DNA of 64,000 bases from Schistocerca nitens (GCF_023898315.1 NC_064614.1:705298720-705362719), one strand, 5' to 3'; positions 24,301-36,590 are shown, counted from the stretch's first letter. Numbers and translations are program-made. Notes: generated by a model not told the origin, from the letters alone.

Positions 24301-25349
24301 ATTTTCTCGCAAAATTTTATTTTCTTGGATACAACGAGAAGGTAATATGTAATCTTTCTTACCTTTTATTTGTTTATTTCCATTTCTGTGGTCTGAATCT
24401 ATGGATTTAGCTAGTAATTATAACAACACTCACCATTCGCAAACCTAATCAACCACACAATCAGACAGCGGTTGGCATTCATCCATTAAGCCTTACTCCA
24501 CTCAGCTCATATAGCCCCTTTCGTCTGTAGGAAAGTTTGTTTCTACAAGCGACAAGGATTCCCCTGACAGAGACATAATGTACACTATGCATGCATTCAC
24601 AAATCAACTTACGATTCATTCAGAAATCAACTTAGAATGTGTTCAAAAACCGTTAGCGATGCGTTTCAAAGTCATATGAATAATTGATAGACTGACGTGC
24701 GCTGGATGCTAGTCTCTTTGTGAAACAAAGTTTTTTGCCTCAAGAGTATGAATTTGCCCCCCACCCCCCTCCTAGATCTGGGCCTGCTGCGAATGCAAGA
24801 ATCTGGCAGCTTGAGCACTCCAGTAAAATTTATCCCAGTAGCATCTAGCTGCTTGCTGCGACTGCTTACACAGCCAACAGCTACATTTCTGTAGCCAGAA
24901 GCAGGAGAAGGTACTACTCAACTGCGCATGCACATCATCTCGCTCATAACTGCTAAAATGAATCTAATGTAAACAGTTGTAACGTCACGCTCATCGGAGG
25001 CAATTTGTTACGGAACATTGCATAGTCTTCCTTTGACACAATTTGCTGTTGGCAGACACTTGTATGAGCACTGTGTTTTGTTGCTGTATATGGCGCATTT
25101 CCTTTGCAATTTAAGTTTTATTTTCGTTTTTCTCTCGTTCATGCTTTATTGCTGCAGTATTATTCTGCAGTAGTGGGATACAGTAATATCCTTTGTTTTA
25201 GAGTATCGGATCTTACCAGTCAAAATTAGAAAAATTTAATTGAAAACAAAAACAATGAAAAATTCCCGGAATTCTAAAAAATTCCCGAGTTTCTCCTGGA
25301 TGAAAAAATTCGGGGATTTTCCCGGATCTCGTGGGTCATTTATACCCTG
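21389..25349. mobile_element. probable non-autonomous DNA transposon with CAGGGT termini
   Basis: The left end CAGGGTGTATACATG (21389) and the right end, read in reverse as CAGGGTATAAATG (from 25349), form imperfect terminal inverted repeats. Both ends then carry A-rich stretches punctuated by TTCCxGG words (for example AAATTCCTGGATTTCCC on the left and several TTCCCGG on the right). The element is flanked by ATACA at 21384-21388 and again at 25350-25354, a plausible 5-bp target duplication. At 3,961 bp it is large, but no frame shows a transposase. The longest frames (22305-22604 plus, 23573-23872 minus) were not recognised. The superfamily is undetermined; hAT-like or another CAGGG-ended class is possible. 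Confidence 0.5.
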
Positions 25350-25390
25350 ATACAGAAACATGGCAGAAAAGAAATGATGGTGTATGGGAG

Positions 25391-25424
25391 TGCGTGTGCA
25401 TGTGTGTGTGTGTGTGTGTGTGTG
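25391..25424. repeat. (TG)n microsatellite
   Basis: TG dinucleotide run with one early interruption. The complementary strand produces the spurious poly(HT) open frame 25336-25707. Confidence 0.95.
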
Positions 25425-25757
25425 TTTTGAAGATAAGGGAATGGGTTAGGTTGAGAATCAAAAGTTCATGTGTCACGGGCAGTGTGGAAAATAGAATGCT
25501 AAAGTATGTCCTGATGAGGGATGAGGTGGGGTTAATAGGAAAGAGGAAAAATTTGCAAGTATCAGATTCTGCATCAATAATCCACACGGTCACAAAGTCT
25601 GTGCTGTACATGGGCAATCGTTGATACAGTGTGGCTCGGAAGAAGATGCCGTTCGGAAGGCAGTGAATAAATATAAGAAGAATGGACACTGAAAAGAGTA
25701 ATGTCACAGAGAAGCTTAAGAAAGGAAAACATCACAAGGTTGTAGGATGGAAGGAAA
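25425..25757. other. intron sequence, nothing assignable
   Basis: Purine-rich on the plus strand. It may be further Penelope-like element sequence given what follows, but no motif is visible. Confidence 0.3.
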
Positions 25758-26066
25758 GCCATTTGGCAAAATCAAACACTGGAAACTCCAGATAGGAATA
25801 TCAACAAAGTAGGAAAAGATACATTGCTACTTACTGTAAAGAAGACATGTTAAGTTGCAGATAGGAACAATTGAGAGACACTTACATAAGCTTTTGGCCA
25901 CAGCCTTCATCAGCAAAGAGAAACACACTACTCATACACACAAGCAAGCACACCTCATGCACACATGGCCACCAACACCAGCATCTCGGTCCAGAATGCA
26001 ACTATCATGTTGGATGCAAGCAGCAACCTGGAGGGAGTGGGAAAGGGAAAGGATAGTTGTATATAG
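25758..26066 (-). mobile_element. Penelope-like element 3'-end fragment
   Basis: Positions 25865-25935 and 26010-26056 match 16045-16100 and 16170-16220 in the same order and orientation (for example ACACTTACATAAG, CACAGCCTTCATCAGC, GGAGGGxxTGGGAAAGGG). It is therefore another copy of the element end found at 16040-16250, non-coding. It abuts the 3' end of the Jockey relic at 26068. Confidence 0.65.
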
Positions 26067-26067
26067 G

Positions 26068-29000
26068 TAGATTTGTTTGTTTTCTTCTAGGGCACAAGAA
26101 CAGCTGAGGTCATATGCGCCCACGTCAGATACTCAGAACATTAATACGAAAAAGAAGATAAAAGTGACTATGCGTTAAGCCTAATGGACAGAAAGAAAGG
26201 AAGCTAAGAAAAAGGCCTTCCTCTTGGAGAAAGGTCCAGAATATACGCTGTAGAGATAATGGAGGTCCCAAACTAAAGATTAAATATCCTTCACCATATT
26301 GCTATGACAGATAAAAAGTAAACTGTGGTTGACAGTCAGCACGTCATTCACTAAAATAGCCGATAACTCAGACAGCAAACATACATTAGAACATAAGTGG
26401 TTAAAAAAAGGGCATTTGGTCAGGAAATGGTGAACCGTCAAAGGTTGATGACAATGAGTAGGAAGTGGTGGGGATCATCACTTAAAAAATGGTGATGGCT
26501 AAAACAACAGTGCCCAATACGCAACCTAGCTAAAATGATGTTGCGCTGAGAGGGCTAAGAGGAGGTCGGCCAAGCCGCTGGGAGAGGTTTAATTTTCTGG
26601 AGCTTATTCCTATGAAGAGAAGACCAATGGTGATGCCAAAGTGACACTACTTGCTGATAAACAGTATCACAGAGATCACTGGAAGGAACGGAAGAATTAG
26701 CGGGTTGAGGTAGGAGGACTGCAGCCTTGGCAGAAGAGTCAGCAACCTAGTTTCCTGTCAGACCGATGTGACCAGGAACCACATAAACATCACAGTGGCT
26801 CTCTAAAGAGTGAGCAAGTGGAAGCTTTCTTGGACCCATTGCACTAAGTGATGGACTGTGTACAGCACACAAAGGCTCTGAAGGGCACTGAGAAAATCAG
26901 AGCAGATAAAACAACTGAAAAGCCTGTGTCGTGGCTGTACTGCGTGGCCTGATACAAGACAAAGAGCTCTGCTGTAAATACTGAGCAGTGTTCCAGAAGC
27001 TGATACAAAAATTGTACCAATGACTAAGGAATACTCAACACCACGATCAGTCCGAGAGCAACCAGTGTAGTTTTCTTAGGAAGCAAATGAAGTCCAATGT
27101 CAAAACAGGCCATCACACGAGGCAGGGTGGTGAACGGTTTACTTCCATCAGGAAAGTGGCAGGTAGAGTGAAGTTAAGCTGCCGGAGCAATACCCGAAAG
27201 TGAACTCCAGGAGGTAGCAGAGGAGGAGGACGTGCCTCATAGTGGCGGACAAAGGAGTCATCGAAGAAGGGGGCATAGCATGGGTGACTGGGCATGGCAG
27301 ACAAACAGTATGCATATTTGCTGAGGAGAACATCGCCCTCGGTATGACATCGGTAGTTCGGCAGCTTCTGCACAGGGACTACACCCGGGCTAGTGTAAAA
27401 GGTGCCAGTGGCCAAATGGATTCCATGATGTTGGATTGTATTTAGATGACATAAGATGCATGAACGTGCAGATGCATAAACCAAACCCCAATATTCTTGT
27501 TTCGAATGGACCAGGAATTGGTACAAACGGAGGAGGGTGGACCGATCTGCTCCCCACGGAGTACCGCTTAGGACTCGTAGGACACTGATGGATTGGGTAC
27601 AGCGGGTGGCCAGGTAAACACATGGGAGGACCAAGAAAGTTTTCTACCAAGAGTGAGCCCCAGAGTTTTATAGTTTTAGCGAATGGAAGAGTGACACGCC
27701 CAAGACATAAAGACGGTGGGAGAAACCCACTGATCCACCAAAGATTCATACACAGTTTTGTCAGTGGAATAGTGAAAGCCAGTGTTGACTCTATACAAGT
27801 AATGATGATTGAGACATTGCTAAGGATGCCACTCAAGAAGTCAAGACCATGGAAAACTGCAATTGATCGCAAATTCGGTGACGAAAAGGTAGCCATTTTC
27901 CTGGATAAAAGTGTCCAAAAAGGCAGAACCCACACATATACTGAAAATCTTGTCTTTTAAAAATTCCTGAAGCAAACAGGTTAGGTGGTTTCGGAAGCCC
28001 CATGTGTAGAGAGCACAGAGCAGGTGTCGTAAGTTTTCTCCAAATCAAAAACCTTGGCCACAGTATGGAATTTCCACAGAAAACAGTTCATGACATGGGT
28101 TGTCATGGTCAATTGCAGAATGGCACACTTGAAATCAACATTGTGTCATGATTAGCATATTGCAAGACTTTAGCCAAGCACCAGACTGGCATGCATTAAT
28201 CATACATTCCATCACCTTGCAAACACAGCTGGTGAGAGAAATGGGGTGGCAGCTAAAAGGAAGGTGTTTGTCCTTACTAGGTTTAGGTATGTGTATGACA
28301 GTGCTTTCATACCAGCACTTGGGAAATGTGCCATCTGCCCAGATGTCACTATAAATATGAAGAAGAAAGTGCTTGCCCACAAGAGAAAGGGGCTGCAACA
28401 TCTGAATGTGAATGATATCCAGCCTGGGATAGAAGATCAGGATGAAGTGAGAGGTTGATTTAGTTCCCTCATAGTAAAGGCAGCATTGTAACATTCACAG
28501 TTCTGAGAGGAGAAGGGTATCACCCGAGCTGCCTCCACTCATTTACGATGGAGGCAGACAGGGTGACAATGGGTGGAGCTCGAAATCTCTGCAAAATAGT
28601 GCCCTGAGGTGCTGGAGATCACAGATTCCACAATAACATTTTCTGCTATGGTCAGGCAGCAAATTGGGGAATGGACCTTGGTCCAAGAGAGGCGTCGGAG
28701 GCTGGTCCACATGAAGGAAGAGGGAGTGGAACTGATAAAAGAACTAGTAAATGAAATCCAGCTGGCTTTTTTGCTATCCCAAAGAATGTGACGACACTGT
28801 GTACACAACTGTTTATAATGAACACAGTTTGCCATCGAAGGATGATGGTTAAAAGCACGGAGAGCATGTCTCCACATGCACGTTATGTCAAAGCATGCCT
28901 CAGTCCACAAAGGAACCAGGACACAGAGGGGTAAGGATGAAGTGTGAGGAATGGAATGTTCTGCGGTGGTAAGGATAACACTTGTAAGGTGTTCTACCTG

Positions 29001-29760
29001 GTCATTACCACTGGGGGAATGTCATTCACCGAAGGTCCCAGGGAGGAGCAAACCCTCCAGCTGACCTTATAAATCTGCGAACTGGGATTACACAAAGGTG
29101 GGGTAGGAGTCAGCAAATGGATAGCACACGGGAAATGGTTGCTCGAGTACAGGTCAGGAAGAATGGACCACTTGAGAGGACAGTCAAGCTGGGCAGTGCA
29201 GCACAAGAGGTCCAAATGGGAATAGGCATGCTTGGAGTCTGAAAAGCATGTGGGTGATCCAGTGTTACGGCATATAAGGTCAAGCTGAATGAGGTCAGCC
29301 AACATGGCACCTTTTGGACAGGTTCTGGAAGAGCCCCATAGGGGATTGTGTGCATTAAAGTCACTGGGCAGCAGAAAGGAGTGAGGTAGCGGACCAAATA
29401 GATAGTCTGCCCAGGTGAGACCGAATGGCAGAGGGATGTAGACATTTAGACATTAAAATGAGAAAACGTGAAGCAAGGAAGGAAAATGCAGACTACAACA
29501 GCTCACAGCTGTGTACTGAATGAGATGGTCTGACTATGAACATCATCTCGTATGAGCAGCATGATTTCCCCATGAGATGGAATGCTGTCCTCAGAAGGGG
29601 TCAAAGCGGACTGGAAAGAAATACAAAAAGTCAAAGTGGTCACAAGGACGCAATTTTTTTTCCCAGAGGCAGAAAACAAGTGGATGCTGTGGTTCCAAGA
29701 GCAGCCATAATTCTTCCTTGCTGGATGTACTGCTGCAAACATTTTATTTGAGGATAGTCA
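26068..29760 (-). pseudogene. Jockey-clade LINE ORF2 relic (endonuclease, RT, RNase H)
   Basis: Read leftward, the order is as expected for an ORF2 polyprotein. The APE endonuclease spans about 29740-28990, with phrases SRGGVALLIRDD-like SHGEIMLLIRDDVHSQT and DFNAHNPLWGSS-like NAHNPLWG. The RT shows FPKCWYESTVIHIPKPSKDK and a PISLTSCVCKVMECMI block at about 28330-28210. The region after the RT shows VLRVLSGTPWGADRSTLLRL and HHGIHLATGTFYTSP at about 27590-27370. An RNase H block with VMFMWFLVTS (equivalent to VxFVWVPGHVG) is near 26800-26770. The 3' end is near 26068-26110. Stops and frameshifts occur throughout. It may be the same family as the Gag-like ORF1 at 16979-18124, but this cannot be tested here. 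Confidence 0.8.
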
Positions 29761-30149
29761 TGAGGGAGAAAGCGGAAACTTTTATACGTCAGTAAAGAGA
29801 TTCTGAAAAGAACCAATGATATATGTATCATTATCAGTCTCATATTTTGTGTGTACTGCATACTATTTGACTCCTACTCTAATAAGTAGAGTAATAGCTA
29901 AGGTAAAGCTGTCATATGCCTGAAGGTTGGTTTCAACTAGGCATAGTCCTATTGAAGGTCTTATACCACTTCCTTGCTTTGACATTTGAACTGACTGACC
30001 CAGCCAGTTACAGGTGGACCTACAATGTAAATGCACTCTCAACCACAGAGCAACTCAGCATTTTTCATGTCAACAAACATAATACACACATTTACATATC
30101 ATCACAGATAATACATCACAGTTTGAGAAGAAGAGTGATATACGTATCT
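29761..30149. other. intron sequence, nothing assignable
   Basis: No coding or repeat signal recognised. Confidence 0.35.
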
Positions 30150-30391
30150 ACAACACTAGAGAGACAAATGACCTTTATTATCCTTTGTTAAAGCTGTCAG
30201 TGCCTCAGAAAGGAGTCAATATGCAGCAACAAAAATTTTTGATAATTTTTCCCAATAATATTATAAGTCTGACAGTACTGAAGCAAGTTTTAAACCTAAT
30301 TTAAAATCATTTCTCTTGGACAATTCCTTCTATCCCATTGATGAATTTCTACTCCAAAACTAGTAGCCAGTGACAGAGAGAGAGAAAGAGA

Positions 30392-30422
<31 letters not shown>

Positions 30423-30580
30423 TAGTTGCTCGAGTAGGACTAAAAATAAAAAAAAATAAGTGTTCATTAATGTTAACGCTATTCATGTATACATATTATC
30501 TGAAATGACTATTTCCACATCATTTCGATAACAAGAATCATTCAAATGATCTATGGAACATGTAATTAACTAAGTACAGT
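30150..30580 (+). mobile_element. 3' tail of a LINE with short C-terminal peptide
   Basis: The frame near 30225-30363 reads SFKPNLKSFLLDNSFYPIDEF followed by a stop. This resembles the very C-terminus of CR1/Daphne-type LINE proteins (LKxFLLxxxFYSxDEF). The downstream text includes ATGATCTATGGAACATG, a word I associate with such 3' UTRs. A (GA)n run at 30375-30422 interrupts it. Only the 3' end is present, as usual for 5'-truncated LINE copies. Confidence 0.5.
30375..30422. repeat. (GA)n microsatellite
   Basis: GAGA/GAAA run in the LINE tail. Confidence 0.95.
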
Positions 30581-30613
30581 GGTATGGTCCGAATAAGTAC
30601 CTACTGCAAATTT

Positions 30614-30634
30614 CCCCCCCCCCCCCCCCCCCCC
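30614..30634. repeat. C21 homopolymer
   Basis: Uninterrupted cytosine run, one of several long C/G homopolymers in this window. Confidence 0.95.
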
Positions 30635-30659
30635 ACTCTATGCTTGGCTGTACTGCACC

Positions 30660-33092
30660 AGGCCAATTATATGCTACATGATTGTGGACTGTTTATAAAT
30701 CTATGGGGACTATAATTGTTCTGAAATTTCATCAATAACTGAAGAATAAAGTTGTCATAATATTTAAATTTGAATACTAATAACAGAGTAACATACAATG
30801 AAAGTTTAAGGAAAAAAACTGTGATCACAAATTTGCCTCCTGCAATTCTGATGAAACATGCACTCTTCATTAGGACTAAAAACTGACTGACAACTTTGTT
30901 TCATCATGACAACCTTGACTCTTGTCTATAAGGGTTCCTTCGGGAATTTCATACACTTGGCTAGCCTTGTAAATGCTTACTTTTCCGTTATATAAAACTT
31001 CTGTAAGATCCAGTCGTAAAACTTCCAGGCTACATTTCTCCAATTTACCTGATCAGCATTTGTATACATGTGGAATTTTCACACTGACAATACTTACGAT
31101 TTCAGCAGTATGACACAACAAAACAGAATTGCGACCTACATGACAAATTCACACGTTAACGTACAAATACCTGCAACAATGACTTCCTTATTCCACCACC
31201 AGACTGTTACCAACAACTGTTGCTGTAGCCAATGTGTCACACTGTTGCTGCATTCATTAGGTTACATGACAAACATAAGACCTAGACATGCGAATTGTTT
31301 TATGCCAGTCGCTGAGTTAATGTTTTGCTCATTAAAAAAAGTTTAAAAATCACTCCTGAAAAGGTTTGACATTCAGCCAAGGTTCTGAACAGTGTACATT
31401 TAGCCACTGCCACAAATTAAGAACTTTTGTAGTGAATATGATAACTAAAATAAAAGCACTTCCATCAACAATGCTTTGTTGTTTAACATAAAACATTTAT
31501 TTTTATTTTTTGGTCAACTTCACCACAGTGATCAACTTTACCCTATTTGACAGTACTTTGACTTGTTCCACATCCTTAACATTTGGACACCATGCCCGAG
31601 CATAGATTGGGCCACAACTTTGTGTTAAAAAGGATGCACCCAAGTATAATTAGGGTTGCAATTTTCTCGATGCACGAGCACCTATTGCTCAAAAGCTGCA
31701 CTTATTTCATGTGATAACAATGTTTGGGCATCTTGCTATCTGTCCCTCAACTGGTGATGCCGAATGTGGTCAGTTTCTAGGACTATTTCGAAAGAAACAT
31801 TAGCAAACATAACAGCTGCTGTTGTAAATGGATGGGCTGCTGTGATCTCATTGACGTAACTTCGTATATGTACTTGTTAGGTTCCACAGTGTGATGTGAT
31901 TCTGATACAAATATGTTATGTTTGTTGAGTGAGCAAGAAATTTTGGATCCTCAAGAGGGGGAAACTGCTCACTAACTCACATCATACGTCTTTCCTGGAA
32001 GGATATTATACTTTCTGTTGTCATTATTTTCAAATAATGACACACACAAAATTGCATGCATGTGTGTGTGTCCTACATTGTCAAAGGATTTATTGTCAAA
32101 GCTGGCAAGTTTTATTTCTCTTTTGTGTTTGCCTGCCGATGACTTAACATTTCTGATATTTCGTGAGTGGTATACACTACTCCAAAATTATTTACATTCT
32201 GCCAGATCTTTCCTTATAGTATTTACATAATTAAAATAATGCACAAAATTTTGCCTGCTACACACTTTTTTTTTCTGTAGAAGGAAATAGTATCTAATCA
32301 TTGAAGCAATAAAAGAGAGAAATTACAGGGACAGCCATTGAATGACACAAAGCATATCACACAAAGACATGATAGAATATATTAATGTGGGAGGAAAACG
32401 TAGCTTATCAGAGAAGAGGTAAAATACACCCTTTCAGGGAGCTCATTTCAGATGCGTATAGCACTCAACATTCTATTTGCACACAAAGATATATACATGG
32501 TGCAATTAATTTATTTCAAACAACTTACATAAATTCTATTTTCAAGTATATATTCAATCATGTCCCCCTGTTCATAGTATAGGATTTGTATCAGGATGAT
32601 CAAAAACAACAATAATGTAATGACAGTGATTTTAATTTAGATTTGTTGCTTACCCATCCTTTCTTATCGACATCCTATTACACTTTCAATAAATCTTTTT
32701 TCTTATTTTTTTTATTGTAAATTTCATCACATTTCTAATTGTGTTTCCTCTTTCCTGTTTTTTTTTTTTCCCCTTAATTTGAAACCTTTCCAGTATTTCT
32801 CTTTCCTGCTATCACACTGATGACATAACAATTTTTCACACTAATGTATGATGACCTAATGTTTAGAGCAGGTAAACGTCAAGGCTACGAATAGAAAGCT
32901 CTAATATACAAATCTCAGTCAGCTTCTCTCCCCTTTGACAATGATTTTTAAATGAAAAATGTCAAGTTGTAAGTTGATAAATAAGCAATTTAAGGTAAAT
33001 AAATAATAATTACATTCAGCACATATAACTAGTACAGGCAAACAACATTAAATAGCTTATAAAGTTCATAACTGAATAAATGAACATAATAC
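30660..33092. other. intron sequence upstream and downstream of small repeats, nothing assignable
   Basis: AT-rich sequence ending at the donor of the CHERP exon (GT at 33092-33091 on the minus strand). The ORFs at 31068-31346, 31929-32230 and 32385-32582 have no family motif. A pyrimidine-rich stretch lies at about 32690-32770. A TTGTTCCACATCC word at 31562-31574 may be LINE 3'-end debris. Confidence 0.4.
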
Positions 33093-33263
33093 CTGCGGTA
33101 TCTCTTCTTTGGTGGAGATCTGCTCTTTGACTTCCGGCTTATCACAGGAGAGGGTGATTTGGAACGTTCCCGCAGACCACCTTGAATCTCTTCCTCCTTT
33201 TTCTTTCGGGCTGCATTCTTGGCTCGATAATATTCATAAAGTCCGAGTTTCTCCCAGCCTTCG
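33093..33263 (-). CDS. CHERP: CHERP-like gene, exon spanning the conserved block/RS boundary
   Basis: Internal exon of 171 bp. The acceptor is TTGACAG with AG at 33265-33264, and the donor is CGCAG|GTATTA. It opens with the last base of a Ser codon, then gives SEGWEKLGLYEYYRAKNAAR and continues into a Lys/Glu-rich helix (RKKKEEEIQ) and a first RS-like stretch (SKSPSPVISRKSKSRSPPKK). Human CHERP has the near-identical SEGWEQNGLYEFFRAK at this position, just before its RS domain. Splicing to the exon at 44277-44410 restores DRPRD|SEGWE, and splicing to 6727-6972 continues the RS repeats, both in phase 2. CHERP is a nuclear factor associated with U2 snRNP and alternative splicing, named for effects on ER calcium release. 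Confidence 0.93.
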
Positions 33264-33924
33264 CTGTCAATAATCCGTCTGAATAGAGTTAGCATTTCAC
33301 AAGCACATAAAAGTATTCAGTACAGGAATATAAAAAGTCATGCACATGAATCTATATTATCGAAATCAGATTAATTTCAACATGAAATATGTAGTTTTCA
33401 GAAAGCTAGAGCTTTATGAGTTATTAAGGATTCACATACATTAATTGCAAGAATAATTTTGTATATTTTCCTATACATTGCTTTGTAAATGACTTAATAA
33501 TACACACTCTTGCATCCTTTATTCCAGTATTATTTTAGCTTTCAATTGTGTCAAAGACAAAGGATGTATAGAAATTTTATCTTAGCCTCTACAAACATTT
33601 TTATTTATTAAATTCCTGGAATCCTGAAACTTATTATGTTCAACATATCTTCATTCTTAGGGTATTTTTTCCTTATGTCATTAGAGGGAAATGCACTGTT
33701 ATATTTGCAATAACAGCATGTGCTTCTCATTCTCTCTATTTCTCTCCTTCCTAATATAAGAAACTGGGTCATCTGGGTAATACTGTTTAAGATTTCTCCA
33801 ATGCTGTAGCTGTTTGAAAGTTACCTAGTCACCGTGTTGGATGCTACTATGTGAACAACAGCATGTGCAGAAGTTTCAAGCTCACAAAAGTTTAGCTTAC
33901 CAAACAATAACATATATATAATCA
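33264..33924. other. intron sequence, nothing assignable
   Basis: AT-rich sequence immediately upstream, in gene orientation, of the exon acceptor; the pyrimidine tract for that acceptor is weak. Confidence 0.35.
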
Positions 33925-34484
33925 TCATAAGGCGGATAGTCGTCTTCGGTTCATTGGTAAAAATTTGGGAAGATTAGGTTCATCTGTAAAGGAGACCGTT
34001 TATAAAACACTAATACGACCTATTTTTGAGTACTGCTCGAGTGTTTGGGATCACTATCAGGTCGGATTGAGGGAGGACATAGAAGCAATTCAGAGGCGGG
34101 CTGCTAGATTTGTTACTGGTAGGTTTGATCATCATGCGAGTGTTACAGAAATGCTTCAGGAACTCGGGTGGGAGTCTCTGGAGGAAAGGACGCGTGCTTT
34201 TTGTGAATCGCTACTGAGGAAATTTAGAGAACCAGCATTTGAGGCTGACTGCAGTACAATTTCACTGCCGCCAACTTATATTTCACGGAAAGACCACAAA
34301 GATAAGATAAGAGAGATTAGGGATCAACAGAGGCATACAGGCAGTCATTTTTCCCTCATTCTGTTTGGGAGTGGAACAGGGAGAGGTGATGCTCATTGTG
34401 GTATGAGGTACCCTCCACCACACACCGTATGGTGGATTGCGGAGTTTTTATGTATGTATGTAAGTAAATGTAGATGTAGATACT
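33925..34484 (+). pseudogene. 5'-truncated CR1-like LINE: RT C-terminal segment and 3' end
   Basis: The frame 33965-34486 encodes KETVYKTLIRPIFEYCSSVWD, then IEAIQRRAARFVTGRFDHHA and EMLQELGWESLEERT. This is the typical segment following the RT of CR1/Jockey-group LINEs. The frame remains open into the 3' region. It ends in ATGTATGTATGTAAG and a short ATGTAGATGTAGATA tandem, a typical LINE 3' terminus. Everything before the thumb region is missing, consistent with 5' truncation at insertion. It may represent the part missing from the CR1-like copy at 52940-55090, but the two are on opposite strands and far apart. Confidence 0.75.
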
Positions 34485-34599
34485 AAGAATCAGGATTTGA
34501 AGTAATCAATCAATGAAAATAATGAAAATATTAGGATGTTTCAAGAGTGATCACAATAGTAAACCATCCAATGCTTCATTATTTACAGGATTCAGTAAA

Positions 34600-36000
34600 G
34601 TACAAATTCATTTGTAATTCAAACGTTGTCTATACATGGGGGTAAAAAAAAAAAAAATTTTTTTTATTGTTTGCAAAACAACCTTATCCGCTTCAAAATA
34701 CTCCCCACTACAACTAATATATTTGTCCCAACAGTGCTTCCTCTGTTCGAAACATTTTTTGTAATCATCTTTAGAAATGGCTGACAGCTTGTACCTAGTT
34801 TTTTTCCTTGACTTCTTCATCGCTGTCAAATCAGTGTCCTTTCATGTCCCTTTTCATGCATGTAAATAAGAAAAAGTCACACGGAGCCAGGTCAGGGTTG
34901 GTCTAGGTTGGGTTGTTTTGGGAGGGGAGACCAGACAGCGAGGTCATTGGTCTCATCGGATTAGGGAAGGATGGGGAAGGAAGTCAGCCATGCCCTTTCA
35001 AAGGAACCATCTCAGCATTTGCCTGGAGCGATTTAGGGAAATCGCGGAAAACCTAAATCAGGATGGTCAGATGCGGGATTGAACTGCCATCCTCCCGAAT
35101 GCAAGTCCAATGTCCAGGTCTGGCAAGTGAGGTGCGTAAGGCAAACGCCATTTTTAGCCAAAAACTGTCTAACAGAGATGGCTGTGTGTGCAGGTGCATT
35201 GTCATATGGAAGAACCAGTCTCCTGCCCGCCACAAACCGGGTCTTTTCTGACGAACACTATTGAACAATCCTCTTAAAACTTCCAAATAAAAGGTTTCAT
35301 TGACAGTCTGGCCTGGGGGAGCAAACTCTGAAAGAAGTATGCCCTTGGCATCAAAAAAGTAAATCAGTATTGTTATGTTTGGTTTGACTTGATGACATTT
35401 TTTTGGATGGGGTGATGATGATGTCTTCCACTGGCTTGACTGTTGCTTTGTTTCTGAATTGTAACCATAGAACCATGACTCATCACCAGTAATGACCTTT
35501 GACAGAAAATCTGGATCAGTTTCAAGCTTATGCTTCAAAGCACGACATGTTTCAAATCAACATTTCATTCGATTGTCAGAACTCGAGGAACAAATGAGGC
35601 AGCAACCCTTTTCATCCCAAATCTTCTGTTAAAATTTGCTCGACAGAGCTCCAAAATAACCCCCTATTCTTTGATAATCGATCAATTGTCTGTTGATGGT
35701 CTGTGAGCACAACCTCTTGAAATATTTCAATATTTTCTTTGATTCAGGCAGTTGATGGATGTCCAGAATGAGGTTTGTCATCATCAACATGTCGCCATTT
35801 TAAAATCAAGCAAACCACTCATACACTTGAGCTTTTCCCATCACATCATCTTTGTAAGCTGTTTTCAACATTAAAACAATTTCGGCTACATTTTTACTGA
35901 GCAGAAAACAAAATTTCACAATTGTGCATTGTTCACTTCAGCTGGCCATAATAAAAAACAAAACAAGAGCAAACAGTGCTAGCAAAAATAATCACAGCAG
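34600..36000 (-). pseudogene. mariner transposase relic interrupted by a SINE
   Basis: All three catalytic regions can be read on the minus strand: VITGDESWFYGYN (about 35495), YDNAPAHTAISVRQFLAKNG (about 35215-35155) and, on the other side of a SINE, NPDLAPCDFFLF (about 34897-34862). The C-terminus KKCFEQRKHCWDKYISCSGEYFEADK (in part) is at about 34770-34690. The N-terminal HTH region can be followed in broken frames to about 35960. The three Asp residues are still present, so loss of function is due to frameshifts, stops and the insertion at 34897-35113. It is a different lineage from the other mariners here. Confidence 0.85.
34897..35113 (-). mobile_element. tRNA-derived SINE inserted in mariner
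   Basis: The insert separates two mariner segments exactly and is flanked by CCAGGTCAGG (34887-34896) and CCAGGTCTGG (35114-35123), a nearly perfect 10-bp target duplication. On the minus strand it starts ACATTGGACTTGCATTCGGG and has CAGTTCAATCCCGC, which fits a B box and the T-arm of a tRNA gene. The A-box half is missing, so the copy is 5'-truncated within the tRNA head. The remainder is a unique SINE body ending in CCAACCCAACCTAGACCAACC. Confidence 0.85.
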
Positions 36001-36590
36001 ATGAACAGAACAAGCCTGGTCGACAATACAGGTGGCACTAAACTGGCAATGAGTTGTGCTATAAATGCCTAGTGGCAGAAATGCGTACTACACAAGCTCC
36101 ATCCGTGGCAATGTTATTCCAGCTTTTTTTGGGTACCTCCTTGTACATTACAAAAACGATACTGTTCACAAGACAAGTTACTAACAATTCAGTGTCTCTA
36201 CATTTGACACACATAAGACTGATGTCCAAGAAAACTATTATTTAATTACAATGCAGTCACAAACAGGATGTGAAACTGAATAATAATAATAATAATAAAT
36301 CCAAAGAGCTTGTTGAGGTTCTTATCTCAATTTATAACATGGTTTTGTTTTCAGCACTCAACAATATGGTTATTTGTGCTCTTAAACATAATTCACGAAA
36401 ACCTTATCTGTTTTTCATATGTCTAGCACAAAATCATGTTCATTGCACAAAAAAACTGAAACAGCTGCCACAGACTTTGCATTAAAAACAACTATTTAAA
36501 AATTAATACAAAAACAGAGCAAAATACTACAAAATAAACTCTCAAACATGTGGTTTCCAGATCACTTATATAAGATGTGGATGAGCGCGC
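36001..36590. other. intron sequence with an (AAT)n run
   Basis: Nothing coding recognised. A short (AAT)n microsatellite lies at about 36279-36299. The first tens of bases may contain the mariner terminal repeat. Confidence 0.35.

Noticed and set aside
25336..25707. 123-codon minus-strand ORF with a poly(HT) segment
   Set aside because: The repeat is the (TG)n microsatellite, and the rest has no recognisable motif.
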